From contig NC_053045.1 of the NCBI RefSeq assembly GCF_003473485.1, positions 53,052,494-53,116,493 of the forward strand: a stretch of DNA of 64,000 nt. The letters are read 5' to 3'. A model generated the notes under the pieces. It was not told the origin of the DNA. It saw nothing but the letters and a program-made list of their open reading frames with translations, and did not search any database. A program made the translations under genes and the position numbers. This DNA comes from Medicago truncatula. Lineage: Eukaryota; Streptophyta; Magnoliopsida; Fabales; Fabaceae. How positions within the stretch are numbered: the stretch's first letter is position 1; every line of letters begins with the position of its first letter. This document shows, piece by piece, positions 1-11,847 of this stretch.

Positions 1-32
1 TATTTATTAATTAATAAGAATATCATTTAAAT

Positions 33-240
33 CAGTGTAAAAATTAAGCATTTGAATATTGTTTTGCACATTACTTAAATAAAAATAATAATAAAAAAAT
101 CGTTAAAATAATTTTGCACAACGATTTTTTTTAAGGTATAATATGTTGTTATATTTTCTACATTAAAATAATTGTGCACAAAGATTTTTTTTTATTTAAG
201 TAATTTGCAAAACAATATTCAAATGCTTAATTTTTACACT
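33..240. mobile_element. Hairpin (inverted-repeat) element, MITE-like
   Basis: Bases near 33-85 (starting GTGTAAAAATTAAGC) reappear as their reverse complement near 188-239, leaving an AT-rich centre with two further AATTNTGCACAA-type copies. The whole can fold into one long hairpin. It abuts the pol remnant at 240. No clear target-site duplication was found, so the superfamily is unknown; it could also be a palindromic rearrangement. Confidence 0.55.
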
Positions 241-241
241 T

Positions 242-1190
242 ATTGAAATGTTTTTTGAGAACTTAAATGCTCTTTATTTTTTTGGTCAAGATTTAATGCA
301 TACACAACGACCGCCAATTCCAAATCATGAGTCGGTGAATTCTTCTCGTGCACTTTCAACTGCCTTGAAGCATAAGCTACAACCTGACGATTCTGCATAA
401 GTACACCACCAAGACCCATCTTAGAAGCATCACAATACACAACAAACGATTCCTTCGGATAAGGCAAAATCAACACTGGAGCTGAAGTCAACCTCTTCTT
501 CAACTCTTGGAAACTCTTCTCACACTTAGCATCCCAAACATAAGCTTGTCCTTTCCGAGTCAACTGCGTCAATGGTAACGCCAACTTAGAGAATCCCTAA
601 ATAAACCTCCGATAATAACCTGCCAATCCAAGAAAGCTTCTAATCTCAAAAACAGACTTAGGAGATTCCCATTGCAACACTGCATCAACCTTCGACGGAT
701 CCACGGAAATACCACCCTTAGAAATCACATGATCAAGGAAACTCACTTCCCGCAACCAAAACTCACGCTTAAACAGTTAGCACATAACTGGTTCTCCTCC
801 AAGACTTGCAACACAATCCTCAAATGCTCAGCATGCTCCTCCTCAGACTTCGAATACACCAAAATATTATCTATAAACACCACCACAAAACGGTCCAGAT
901 AAGGATGAAATATACTATTCATATATTCCATGAAGTCACCTGACGCATTGGATACTCCAAATGGCATCACTGAATACTCATAGTGTCCATACCTTGTTCG
1001 GAACGCGGTTTTGGATATATCTTCCGCCTTCACTCTAATCTGATGATATCATGATCTCAAATCAATCTTATACTAAACACCTATGCACCAACCAACTGAT
1101 CCATCAAATCATCAATCCTCGGAAGGGGATACCGATTCTTAATCGTCACCTTGTTCAACTGCCGATAATCCACACACAACCTCATGCTGC
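242..1190 (-). mobile_element. Ty3/gypsy retrotransposon pol remnant (reverse transcriptase and RNase H)
   Basis: A fossil on the minus strand. Reading leftward it first shows reverse-transcriptase palm motifs ([10 protein letters not shown], then FIDNILVYS, a FxDD-type active-site block) at about 1033-743, then an RNase H start ([17 protein letters not shown]) at about 460-400 with the [11 protein letters not shown] block. Order and motifs are those of Ty3/gypsy pol. It is clearly broken, with several breaks, and lacks the rest of pol, gag and recognisable LTRs. Low similarity to consensus and the nearby hairpin suggest an old copy. Confidence 0.85.
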
Positions 1191-1279
1191 ATATTTCTAT
1201 TAAAGACAAAATAATAATTGAAACATTCAAAATCAATAAATATTATTAATGACAATTTATGATTTTTGTAAATAAAAAA

Positions 1280-1435
1280 AAATAGGTTTGAGGTTTCCTC
1301 GGCAGTTAATTGCCGAAGTTTTCAGTTTTCCTCGGGAGTTTACTGCCGAAGTTTTCCTTAGAAGTTAACTGCAGCCGGTTTCATAATTCGGCAGTTAACT
1401 GCCGAGGGGCATTTAGGTAAATTACTCGTGTTTCT
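1280..1435. repeat. Cluster of CGGCAGTTAACTGCCG-type palindromes (copy 1)
   Basis: Four variants of the palindromic 16-mer CGGCAGTTAACTGCCG occur within 150 bp, separated by short GTTTTCCTCG/GGAAAACT spacers. The same arrangement, including the CTGCAGCCGGTT spacer, recurs at 15450-15530 and, inverted, at 14745-14870. Sequence similarity continues about 50 bp downstream (to about 1480), so this is probably one end of a dispersed element whose other end is not visible here. Confidence 0.7.
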
Positions 1436-1439
1436 CAGC

Positions 1440-1990
1440 CAATGCATATGTGTCAACAACAATTCTCACTATTTTTTGTTATTGATTTTAAATCAACTCA
1501 CGTGTATAATTCAAAATTTTAAATTATTTTTAACGCAATTATATTTAAGATATTATAAGAATCTCTACAAATATTATAATTTTTAACAAAATATTAATTA
1601 AATATGAATTATAAGAGAAATAGTAGGAAAACTGGAAGGAAAAATAAAAATATAGAAACCAAAAATATTTCTAACCCAATAAAAAATCACAAAAACATCT
1701 CACTCTTTTTCGAGAAGTGTTATTTAAACAACCACTTTTGTTGACAACTTGTAGGACAACTTAAATACATAAAGAAATATGAGTGTGTTTAGATAAGGTA
1801 ATTGAGAAATTTCAAAGAATTTAGAATTTTAGGCAATTTAAATTAATTTCAGTTCTCAATACATTTGTTTGGATTGAGTAATAAAAAAAATTCATTGTCA
1901 TCAATTTTGAGTAACTTTTATAAATTTAAATATTTTTGGGCCAAATAAAAAAATTGAAATTAGAGGTCAATTTATAAAATTCAAAAGTTT
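1440..1990. other. AT-rich intergenic stretch
   Basis: I see no gene. A segment at about 1784-1980 (GTGTGTTTAGATAAGGTAATTG onwards) has the look of a dispersed inverted-repeat element but no boundaries could be fixed. The last 90 bases are presumably promoter and leader of the PPR gene; TTTATAA lies at about 2041-2047, only about 40 bases before its ATG. Confidence 0.4.
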
Positions 1991-2082
1991 TGAGGGGTGA
2001 AATTGGAACCCGGCGAACCCAACACCTAATAGTTTCGTCTTTTATAAGACTCTGTTGTTACCACCACACCACACCACACCAA

Positions 2083-3984
2083 ATGGCGCCAGTTTGGTCC
2101 TCGTGCTCAATCAATCTCAAATCACCCTCTTATTTCACTTCCCCCATTGCCATTGCTATTGCCATTCATCTCCGTCACTACAATACAACAATCCCTCAAC
2201 CATATCAACATCACCCACAAAAACTCATTTCATTTTTCAACCTAAACCACAAAGAATCGATAATTTCTATCATAAAATCTATTAACCATACCACCCATTT
2301 ACTCCAAATTCATGCTCACATTCTCACAACAACCCTCATTCAAGACTCTTCTGTTTCTCATCACTTCTTATGCCGCGTTGCACTCTCTGGCCCATTACAA
2401 AACCCCAACTATTCTCTTCGTTTCTTTCAGCAAATCAACCCTCCCTTTGTTTCCCACTATAACACCATGATCAGAGCTTATTCCTTCAGCGAATCACCTC
2501 AAAAATCTCTTTTTTTATACCGAGATATGCGAAGAATAGGCATTGCTGCGAACCCTTTAACTTCTTCATTTGTTGTTAAGTCATGTATAAGGTTTTTGTA
2601 TCTTCTTGGAGGGGTTCAGGTTCATTGCAACGTCTTCAAAGACGGACATCAATCAGATACCATTTTGCTCACTGCTCTTATAGATTTGTATTCACAATGT
2701 CAGAAATGTGATGATGCATGTAAGGTGTTTGATGAGATGCCTCAGAAGGATACTGTTGCTTGGAATGTGATGATTTCTTGTTATATTAGAAATAATCGAA
2801 CCCGGGATGCTTTGAGATTGTTTGATGTTATGCAGACTCAAGGGTATGGATGTGAGCCGGATGATGTTACTTGTTTGCTTCTTCTTCAAGCCTGTGCTCG
2901 TTTGAATTCGTTGGAGTTTGGCGAACGGGTTCATGGTTATATTATGGAACGGGGATATGGTGGTGCACTCAATTTGTCTAATTCTCTTATAACAATGTAT
3001 TCGCGGTGTGGTTGTTTAGATAAGGCTTATGAGGTGTTTATGGGAATAAAAAACAAAAGTGTGGTTTCGTGGAGTGCAATGATATCTGGTTTGGCAGTGA
3101 ATGGATATGGGAGAGAAGCTATTGAAGCATTTGAAGAGATGCGGAGAAATGGCATTCAGCCTGATGATCATACAATCACTGGTGTCCTTTCAGCTTGCAG
3201 TCATTCTGGATTATTAGATGAGGGGATGTCGTTTTTTGACCGAATGATCTCAGAGTTTCGGGTAACTCCAGCCATCCACCATTATGGCTGCATTGTTGAT
3301 CTATTGGGTCGTGCTGGCTTTGTTGATAAGGCCTACCAGCTTATTATGTCCATGGAGGTAAAGCCAGATTCCACCGTGTGGAGGACCTTGCTCGGGGCAT
3401 GCAGAATTCATGGTCATGTTACACTCGGTGAACGAGTAATTGAACAGTTGATTGAATTGAAAGCTCAAGAAGCTGGAGATTATGTTTTGCTTCTGAATCT
3501 TTATTCGTCAGCTGGACATTGGGAAAAGGTAGCAGAAGTGAGAAAACTAATGAGAGAAAAGTCAATTCAAACCACACCTGGTTGTTGCACAATTGAACTG
3601 AAAGGAATTGTACATGAGTTTGTTGTGGATGATATTTCACATTCAAGAAAAATTGAAATTTATCGCACACTGGATGAGATTAATAAGCAGCTGAAGATAG
3701 CTGGTTATGTTGTTGAACTTTCATCTGAACTACATAAGATGGATGACAAAGGAAAAGGATATGCACTCTCTTATCATAGTGAAAAACTGGCTATTGCTTT
3801 TGGGGTTCTTGTTACTCCACCAGGCACGGCATTGAGAGTGGCCTCTAATCTCCGGATATGTGTTGATTGCCACAATTTTCTGAAAATGTTTTCTGCGGTT
3901 TACAACCGTGATGTAATTCTCAGAGACCATAAACGGTTTCACCAATTCCGGGGAGGACATTGCTCCTGTACTGACTATTGGTAG
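2083..3984 (+). CDS. Pentatricopeptide repeat protein, PLS class with E and DYW domains
   Basis: Intronless gene for a 633-residue PPR protein. I start at the first ATG (MAPVWSS) because the frame upstream opens only with a TTG. The N-terminus is rich in Ser/Thr/Tyr/His without acidic residues, fitting an organelle transit peptide. Residues about 120-490 hold P-L-S repeats (for example KVFDEMPQKDTVAWNVMISC and VFMGIKNKSVVSWSAMISG). An E region follows (MEVKPDSTVWRTLLGACRIH), then a PG box (TPGCCTIEL). The DYW domain ends the protein, with the zinc/deaminase signature HSEKLAIAFG...CVDCH and terminal CSCTDYW. DYW PPR proteins act in mitochondria or plastids as site-specific C-to-U RNA editing factors; target and organelle cannot be read from sequence. 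It resembles, from memory, Arabidopsis At3g47530. The next gene, plastid MDH, is convergent to it, as its Arabidopsis neighbour is At3g47520. Confidence 0.95.
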   Translation: MAPVWSSCSINLKSPSYFTSPIAIAIAIHLRHYNTTIPQPYQHHPQKLISFFNLNHKESIISIIKSINHTTHLLQIHAHILTTTLIQDSSVSHHFLCRVALSGPLQNPNYSLRFFQQINPPFVSHYNTMIRAYSFSESPQKSLFLYRDMRRIGIAANPLTSSFVVKSCIRFLYLLGGVQVHCNVFKDGHQSDTILLTALIDLYSQCQKCDDACKVFDEMPQKDTVAWNVMISCYIRNNRTRDALRLFDVMQTQGYGCEPDDVTCLLLLQACARLNSLEFGERVHGYIMERGYGGALNLSNSLITMYSRCGCLDKAYEVFMGIKNKSVVSWSAMISGLAVNGYGREAIEAFEEMRRNGIQPDDHTITGVLSACSHSGLLDEGMSFFDRMISEFRVTPAIHHYGCIVDLLGRAGFVDKAYQLIMSMEVKPDSTVWRTLLGACRIHGHVTLGERVIEQLIELKAQEAGDYVLLLNLYSSAGHWEKVAEVRKLMREKSIQTTPGCCTIELKGIVHEFVVDDISHSRKIEIYRTLDEINKQLKIAGYVVELSSELHKMDDKGKGYALSYHSEKLAIAFGVLVTPPGTALRVASNLRICVDCHNFLKMFSAVYNRDVILRDHKRFHQFRGGHCSCTDYW

Positions 3985-5279
3985 AAAAAGACATTGTAAC
4001 GAAGAGCCACAACAATTGGAAACTAGCTACCCTGGTTTATTGTTGAACAAAATTATATCATGGATGAATAATGATGGCTTAATTGAAATGCAGCCATACA
4101 AATAACTACTTCTAAGGAGGTTTCAAACTACATTTCAAGTGGGCCATAGCTTACTCTTGCTGAATCTGGTACATAGATCAGGCAATTTTGCTCGTGCTGT
4201 ACATTAGATTGGACATCTGCCAAACACCAACGGCCTAAATGAAAGACATGAAAAGGAGTCTTAATGGAACATTTGAGAAATTTGGTGGTGGTATTCTTTG
4301 AGAAATTTGGTTTACACTGAAGGAGGTCTATTTTTGGCTGATAGTACAAAAATATTGTGTGTCATTTGACAAAAGAGGACTAAAAATATTGGTTGTCATC
4401 ATTTTGAGGGATGTTTAACTTTTGTGGTGTTCGTATTGATTTCACTTTACGATGCCAAATGACATGTTGTACATCTTTTTTTTTTTAGAAGCGACATGAT
4501 GTACACTTTTTCATAAAAGAGCAACATAACATAAATAAAAATATCTACGCCAAATTTTGACAACAAATTTCAACAGTAATTTAGTTCCATAATACAATTT
4601 AAATATGCGGTTAATAAGATTTGATTAATAATTAATGAATATAACAATGTGTCAAAATTCCATTAATCATCTACTACATTTAATTAATCACAATTCTGGT
4701 TGTAATTACCCCGCCTACTCGTAAAACTACCAACAGTGCTTATATACAAGTAAAATATGTTGTTCTTTTGAAAAATAGATCAACAATAACTACCAATATT
4801 TTCTCATTAAATAAAATTAATATGTTATAAACATCATAATATTCTGTCACCATTTCTGATTATTATTATTTTGTAACTTGCGAAATTTCGACCAACAGTG
4901 TAACAAATCCTGATTTGTGTATCACTTTTACTCCTCCTTTCTCCGTTTCCCTCTTCTTTTTTTTACATCATATTATTATCCATCCTCTTTTTTTCTGTTG
5001 TCTTTCTCTCTTGCTTACACTAATCACACCCCGTGAAAAGTGTAAGAGAACTAATATTCTAGTGCAAAATGATCCAAACTTGTTGAAGTAAAAATATAGT
5101 ACCATCACTGCAGAGTCAACAAATAAAAAGCCAGATGACTAACAAGTAACAACTGAATCTTCTATTTAAGGGTCAATTTAACTAGGCGTTGATAATAGTT
5201 CATTGTATGTTCAATAGTTGATTAAAATGTGTGTATGCGTACGAGAGGCAATACTTAGATTCTAAAACATTTAAATAAT
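3985..5279. other. Intergenic region after the PPR gene
   Basis: It contains the PPR 3'UTR and AT-rich DNA. No convincing coding potential on either strand; the longest open frame (4128-4349, minus) has no recognisable motif. A pyrimidine-rich stretch at about 4930-5030 is unexplained. Confidence 0.5.
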
Positions 5280-7606
5280 GGGTTAATATGTATTTACTTC
5301 CTGTAATAATTTAGGCGAGTTCCGGTTTACCCCTCTGTAAAAAAAAAAAGTTTAGATTCCAACCCTGTAAAATAAGATTCTTTGATTTTAGCCCCTGACC
5401 TATGTGACTGTGCATAATTGCTGACGTGGCGAGCTGATGTGACATGTTGACTGTGCATATCTGATTATGTTGCGTGATGACTGTATTATTATTTTTTTTA
5501 AATGGTACACGTGGCATTTGTATTTTTTTTTTAAAAAATAAATAAATAAATTCTGGAAAAATTATTAAAAATAAAAAATAATTAAAATGAAAAAACAATT
5601 ATGAAAAAATATAGAAAATTTAATTAAAAAAAATCTGAAAAAATTAAAAAATCTAGAAAATTTAAGAAAAAAATCACGAAAATATATTTTTTTTTTGAAA
5701 AAAGTTAAAAAAATAAAAAATATATATATATCAAAATTTTCAAAAAATATAAAAAAATTCTGAATTAAATTAAAATTATAAAAAATCGAAAATATAATAT
5801 TATATAGTTATTTTGATTATGAAAATTTATTTCTAGAATTTTATTTTATTCGAAAATATAATCTAGATGAATAACAAGATACAATAGATTTTGATTGACA
5901 CCGGTATATAAGTCATGTTATACTATTGAATAAGAAGCCCTTAATTCTATTCTTCATGATCTAATGTTATGTATTTTTTAATTATTGAAATATTTTCCAA
6001 TATTTTTATTTTGGTGGCCCCTAATATGGACCTCTTTTTAAAGGGTCCAAACATGCACCTCTACAACTTAACTGGCTATAGCCTGTTTCAAATTGTTTGA
6101 CTTTTTTTTCTCTTCTTTTCATTCTGCTCATTTTCATCTGCTTCGTCTCCATGCAGTATGTCAACTTCGAAATAATCCCCAGCCAAGTATCCTTATTAAT
6201 TTTGATAAACTTGTTTTTTTTTTAATAACTATTAATTAATTAATAAATAATATACAACACGTTATACATTAATTCAGTGTCTCCGACCTTCAAGAAAATT
6301 GAAGAAAAGAAAGAAAAGAAAAGAAAAAATAGTTTCTCCATCGTTGTCCATTCCGTTACGATCACCGGACTTACTCTCAGAAAAGAAATACAGTGCAATA
6401 TATATTTGTCCTTTTGATCTCTGTTGAGAACTTCTTAAGTCAGATCTGGTAAAAAGTCCTGAGTTCTTGAATCAAACATGTTGTAGACTGTTTCATATCA
6501 GAAGAAAAACAAGCAAATTTATTTCACTTTCCGTCAAGCTTTAAATTTGGAAAGAGTAAAGTGATGAATGCAGTGAAAATAGTGCTACTTGGTAAGTAGC
6601 GAATATCGTTGTAAGAACTGGTTTCTCATAACTGCAAATAATACAGCTTTCAGATCTCTAACTTAGCAAATTAAAAATCTATGTGCGTTAGGAAAATGAT
6701 AAAGGCATAGTGAGTAGTGACCATGGATATACAAGCACCAACCAATAAAAGAGGCATTTCTTGTACCAAGAAAAGGGTCAATATTTTTTTGTTTTAACTT
6801 TATTATCATACCAACCAGTTTATTACCGGGTTTAGTAGGTAGAACTAACAGGTCCATTGTTGGACCTCTTTCTAGAGGGTGCATATCAGGGGCTCCCTTT
6901 TATTTTTTGTATAAAAAATAAAATAAAAAACAAACTTTTTAATTTCGAAAGAAAAATATGAACTTTTTTTTAAAAAAAAAATAAAATGTATTTTCTTATT
7001 ATATTGATGAATTTCGAAATATATTAAGTTCTTGAATTTTCCAGAAATATAAATTTTTTGAAATATATTTTTTTAAATTTTTATTAATTTTTCCAAATTT
7101 TTTTCATTATTTTTCATTTTACCAGATTCTTTTTCATTTTTATTAAAATTTTCAGATTAATTTTTATTTTATTAAATTTTCCAGAATTTTTTTAATCATA
7201 TTTTTTATTTTAATTAATTTTTTCGTTATTTTTTTTATTTTTCAGAATATTTTTCATTTTTATTAATTTTTTAATTTTTTATGTTTTTTTTCGTTTTTTA
7301 TTTATTTTTTTAAAATCACAAATGCCACGTGTACCTTTTAAAAAAATAAAAAATAAAAATAATTATACAGTCAGCGTCCATCACACATGTGTCAGGTTTT
7401 AAAAAAAAATTAAAATTAAAATAATTACACAGTGGCGTGCCACATCAGCATCTGGATGGGGTCAAGGGTGTTTTGTGGAGAATCTTAATATTATAGGGGT
7501 GTTTTGTGAAGAATCTTCATATTATAGGATTGGAATCTAAACTTTTATTTTTACAGGGAATAAACCGGAACTCGCCCAAATTACAGGGGTAAAGACATAT
7601 TAACCC
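5280..7606. mobile_element. Non-autonomous Mutator-like element with long terminal inverted repeats (2.3 kb)
   Basis: Begins GGGTTAATATG and ends CATATTAACCC. The inverted match continues about 120 bp inward on both sides (GGCGAGTTCCGGTTTA against TAAACCGGAACTCGCC, then the CCTGTAA / TTACAGG blocks). It is flanked by near-identical 9-bp direct repeats, TTAAATAAT and TTAAATAAA, as for Mutator-superfamily insertions. Both subterminal regions carry ACACGTGGCATTTG-like G-box cores (about 5507 and 7323). The central 1 kb is A/T-rich and codes for no transposase. An internal segment (about 5820-6900) looks unlike the arms and may be captured or nested DNA. Confidence 0.8.
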
Positions 7607-7988
7607 TTAAATAAATAAATAAAAACACACAAATTACTGGTCCAATAGGCATATTATTCAAAATGGAACGTTTACATTTTTCCAATTCTTGTAGTACAAG
7701 ATAGTAAAAATTTATTGAGATTTCTGATCAAAAAAACTAAAGCTCAATATAGAGAACAGAAATGGAATCCCCCTCCTGTTCTGCTAACCAATCTGGAAGT
7801 AGAATTGATACTATGGGAAATTCAAATCCTAAGTTCTGGAAGCAGTAAATGATGCTACAGTAAATCTGCAACCTAAGTTGTCTAAGTAATATTCATGCTC
7901 AAATAAATCCATAACACAAGAAATCACCCGTTGACATTCTCTCGTAAAGACACTAGAGATTATAGAATAAATGCTTTCATAAAATAAA
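7607..7988. other. Downstream flank and 3'UTR of the MDH gene
   Basis: Short AT-rich spacer; the part from about 7650 is most likely the 3'UTR of the malate dehydrogenase gene on the minus strand. The frame overlapping 7829-8089 is a shadow. Confidence 0.5.
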
Positions 7989-9215
7989 CTAAGCAGCAAC
8001 AGTTTGCTTTTGAGCAAAAGCAACCCCCTTCTCGATGCTGGCCTTAAGTTCTGGCTTAAGTGCTTCCAAAGCCTTCTGCTCATACTCACTCAATCCTTGG
8101 AGATCAGTTGGAATTAAAGCCTCGACTCCTTTCCTACCAATCTTCACCCTTGAAGCAAAAAAAGGAAGGTCGGTCAGATCTGACTGTACGAATGAGCACT
8201 CATACACATCAGCGTCTCCGTCAAGTGCACGAAGAGATGATTCAACAAATCTTGCTGCTGCATAAGCCATTGACAAAGTAGCAGACCCTGCACCAGCCTT
8301 TGCCTCAACAACCTCAGTTCCAGCATTTTGAATCCTGACAGTTAGCTCCTCAATTTCTTCATCAGTGAAACTCGCTGAGGGTTTTGTCTTTGACAAGAGA
8401 GGAAGAATTGTAATCCCGGCATGACCTCCAACAACTGGAACATCCACATCAATCAACCTCAGGTTCTTCCTCTGAGCAACAAATGTGTTTGCCCTCACAA
8501 CATCAAGTGTAGAAACACCAAAGAGCTTCTTAGGATCATAGACACCCTTCTGTTTAAGAATTTCAGCGGCAATAGGAACTGTAGAGTTCACTGGATTACT
8601 GATAATATGAATAAAAGCATTGGGGCAATTATCTGCAACGGCAGTGACCAAGTCCCTGACTATACCAGCATTGATGTTGAAAAGGTCATCACGAGTCATG
8701 CCGGGCTTCCTAGGAACACCAGCAGGTATAACAACAACATCGACGCCTTTCAAACAATTTGCTAACTCAGAAGCACCTGTGAAATCCAAAACCTTTGAAG
8801 GAGTGTTGCAGTGACTGATATCAGCAGCAACTCCCTTAACATTTGCGATATCATAGAGATGCAGGTCGGAAACCAAAGGCGACATCTTGATGAGAAGTGC
8901 CAGTGGTTGACCAATCCCTCCTGCAGCACCGAGAACCGCTACTTTGTAGGATGCCTGAGGCTGCAAATTGCGGGTGAGGTTTTGATTTTCCTTTTGAGCT
9001 TTGGGTGCAAAAGTTGCACGCAGAGCGGCACAAGTTTCTTTGCCAGAGAAAGATGATTCAGAGTCACATCTGAGAGATGGCATGGCTTTGAGGCCAGAGA
9101 AGGTGTTGAAATTAACCTGGGAATTGAATTTCAAACCAAAAGGACTTGATTGAGGAAGTGACCTCCCTGTTTGGGTGGTTCCAATAGTAAATGTAGCTGA
9201 TGCTGCTGCTGCCAT
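7989..9215 (-). CDS. NAD-dependent malate dehydrogenase, plastidial
   Basis: Single coding exon for 408 residues. It interconverts malate and oxaloacetate with NAD(H), exporting or balancing reducing power in plastids. About 85 N-terminal residues, rich in Ser/Ala/Thr, look like a transit peptide ([17 protein letters not shown]). The dehydrogenase fold follows: Rossmann motif [17 protein letters not shown], substrate loop [20 protein letters not shown]-binding [32 protein letters not shown], and the catalytic histidine in [15 protein letters not shown]. Length is close to the Arabidopsis plastid enzyme (about 403 residues; At3g47520 from memory). I start at MAAAASATF because ten codons upstream lie across a good splice acceptor (TTTTCAG at 9224-9230 read on the minus strand). 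A mitochondrial or peroxisomal isoform would have a different presequence. Confidence 0.95.
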   Translation of the reverse strand: MAAAASATFTIGTTQTGRSLPQSSPFGLKFNSQVNFNTFSGLKAMPSLRCDSESSFSGKETCAALRATFAPKAQKENQNLTRNLQPQASYKVAVLGAAGGIGQPLALLIKMSPLVSDLHLYDIANVKGVAADISHCNTPSKVLDFTGASELANCLKGVDVVVIPAGVPRKPGMTRDDLFNINAGIVRDLVTAVADNCPNAFIHIISNPVNSTVPIAAEILKQKGVYDPKKLFGVSTLDVVRANTFVAQRKNLRLIDVDVPVVGGHAGITILPLLSKTKPSASFTDEEIEELTVRIQNAGTEVVEAKAGAGSATLSMAYAAARFVESSLRALDGDADVYECSFVQSDLTDLPFFASRVKIGRKGVEALIPTDLQGLSEYEQKALEALKPELKASIEKGVAFAQKQTVAA

Positions 9216-10085
9216 CTTAACTTCTGAAAACACAAAACACATCAAGTCTCATTCATCAACACACGCACAAAGCCAAATAAAAATCCAGAAAATAAATTAA
9301 AATTATGTTAGGTTGGCTTGATTAAAACTGGTTACGGCCTTGCTAGCTTAGCTTATTCCCACTAACATAAAAGCACTTATGAGATAATTTGGAATTGCTT
9401 ATGAAAACAGCTTTAAAATTTTCTCTCTTAAGTTTTTTTTCAGCTTATTGTCATAAGCTCTCTGGGATAGTTAATAAAAACACTCCGTCTCCACTTAATT
9501 CATTTTTTTCAAACTTTTACTAGTGTCGACATGTCTGTGTCTCTGTCAAACACGTGTTCTACAACCAGAAGTGTAAGTGCTACAGAGCTTATAGCTTATT
9601 GAAAACAATTTTCACTTTTTGTTATAGAAACAAATAACTTGTACATAAACACTTAAGAATATAACACGTAATCGATTCAATAGTTTATTTAAAAAGAGCT
9701 TAAATACATTGGAAACTACAAGTATGAGGTATTCATCACAAATAATACGATATACTGATACCAATAGAACTACATAAAAAAGAAGGGCAAGGCAAGATGC
9801 ATTCAAAGGTGTAACAATTTGAGTGATAAATGCAAAGTTTATAATGGAATCAAGAAAGATAATTAAAAACGGGATGTGGAATGAGTAAGAAGATTAAGAG
9901 AAGAATACATTGAAAGAACAGATCTGAAATAAAGAAAACAAAAAATAAATTGGAGTGAGATGAGATCTGGAAAGAAACGTACCTGGGAAGGGAAGGGAAT
10001 GGTAATGGGGAATTGGAAGGAGAAGTTGAGAGAGAGATTTAAGAAGGAAAATTGGGTTTGAAATCTCCGCCAACGGGTTGAGGAC
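9216..10085 (-). other. 5'UTR of MDH with one intron (9224-9982)
   Basis: On the minus strand a pyrimidine-rich leader (about 10085-9983, CCTTCCC repeats) ends in CAG|GTACGTTTC, a strong donor at 9982. The acceptor TTTTCAG|AAGTTAAG sits nine bases before the ATG. The resulting 759-bp leader intron holds degenerate repeat DNA (about 9300-9620) with no coding sign. Leader introns often raise expression of housekeeping plant genes; that role is inferred. Confidence 0.7.
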
Positions 10086-10213
10086 GAATGGTAATGGTAT
10101 TCGGTGATGATACTACCGAAAGCGAGCACATTAATATAACCCAACAATGCCAAACAAACTACGTCACCGCAGCAGCTAAGAAAGAACCAAACAAAACAGA
10201 ATCTACTCCTCAA

Positions 10214-11847
10214 TTCTCACATCTCCACCGTTCGTTTAGTTCCCACACGTTTCTCATTTTACCTTTTTTGGTATAAAATATCTCAACTGATTTAAAGTGA
10301 GTCATATGATGTGCAAAGTTGCACTAGTACCACTCAAATATAAATCATATTTCAATTTCTTTTTACTTGAAGTCGCATGTTTTCTCGTGAGCTTAATTTA
10401 GTTTTGAGAAACATTGTATTATGCATATAAAAGTCAGCGGATTTAAATATTTGATTATCCACGTGTACATATTAAAGGTAAAATTCTCATTTAATCATAT
10501 TGAATAAAAATGTTTATGCTATTTATTAATAACATTTCTTCTAAAATATATATCCCCCTTTTTCTCTTATAATTTCAATGTTTTAATTCTCAACAAAATT
10601 ATTACATTATTATCAATTAAAAAATATTAATACGGTAAATACAATAGTACTTATAAAGTTTAGTTGGATATGTACCTCGCATCCACACTCAGCACTATGT
10701 CATATTTTATATTAAAATAAATTCAATTGCTACAAATTTTGCCTACGTAAGAATTTACTAATTAACATTTTCTTATATCAGATCAGATACAATTATATAT
10801 GATGAATTTTGTTGAAAAGATTACTTGATAGTTGTCCTCTTTATACAGCCTTGAATAATCTACTAATTAACTTTGGCCCTTGAATAGAACCAAGAGAAAA
10901 GGCCACCCTTCTTGATTATATTTTTAAGGAAAATGTTAACAAATGTTCTAAGGGCATTGTTTAAGCATATAAAAGTATCAACTTTTGCATTGGAAATTAT
11001 ACGATTATGACTTTAAAAAGTGTTTGACTTGTATTTTTAAGACACTTGTTAATATGACCCTATTTTTAATGAAGAACCAGACTTTGAGCGCAGATGTAAT
11101 TGTCATTACATCATTGGCATTTGGCATACATACATGCCATTAACCTTAATCTCAATTCATTTTCATTTTTAATTGATAATTATTCTCAGTTGCTTTTCCT
11201 CCATTCGGTTTCTTTCAATCCCTTTCTCAAAAGAGAACGTGGGAAATCATAAACTTGAAAATCAGGAAGATCAAGTTGAGCCGCATTCCATTGTTCATAT
11301 TATTGTCCAATGATAAAAAGATTATCCATATTCAATGTTTTTTTTTAATAAACAAAAGTTTAGACGACTTGAATCTCAAGAATACATAGTATCACATAGA
11401 GCTTTACAAAAGTACTTACATATTATCCACTGATAAAATTCTTACATTTGCAGCAAGATTCGAACTCAAACCTTTCTAAGATCATTATAGAATCCTTATC
11501 AACTAGACCAATTTTCATTGGTATATTCAATGTTCTTACTCTCTCACAAGTTATATATAACTAACAGAAGGGAATTACAGCCTATATCAAATCTCTTAAA
11601 TTCCAGCTGATAAATACCACATGCAAAGTAGTCTGATCTCTTAAACTTTTACAAGTTCTTTCAAATTTCAATCAACCCCTGCTATGCTCCAATCACCAGT
11701 CTATATTGGGATTGCATGAAAATTTAATCCGTTTGCTTACACAGATAATTAACACTTATAAGAGATCATGTTTACTACGAAAGCAAAAATGAATGATAAA
11801 TTAATATGTATACAAGTCAGACAGACTGTGATGAATGACTATTGTTG
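10214..11847. other. Intergenic region between MDH and CHLP
   Basis: AT-rich DNA containing the MDH promoter (right of about 10090) and CHLP 3'UTR (left of 11848). Apart from the SINE relic listed at 11338-11522 I see no gene or repeat that I can support. Confidence 0.5.
11338..11522 (-). mobile_element. tRNA-derived SINE relic
   Basis: Read on the minus strand it has an A-box-like GGTCTAGTTGATAAGGATTC (about 11515-11496) and a B-box-like GAGTTCGAATCTTG (about 11468-11455), correctly ordered and spaced for a pol III promoter, followed by an A-rich end near 11338-11348. No clear target duplication. Confidence 0.55.

Noticed and set aside
1990-2082. Longer N-terminus for the PPR protein
   Set aside because: The frame extends upstream only through a TTG; the first ATG is at 2083.
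8035-9056. Several plus-strand frames across the MDH gene
   Set aside because: Antisense shadows of a long, well-conserved minus-strand coding exon.
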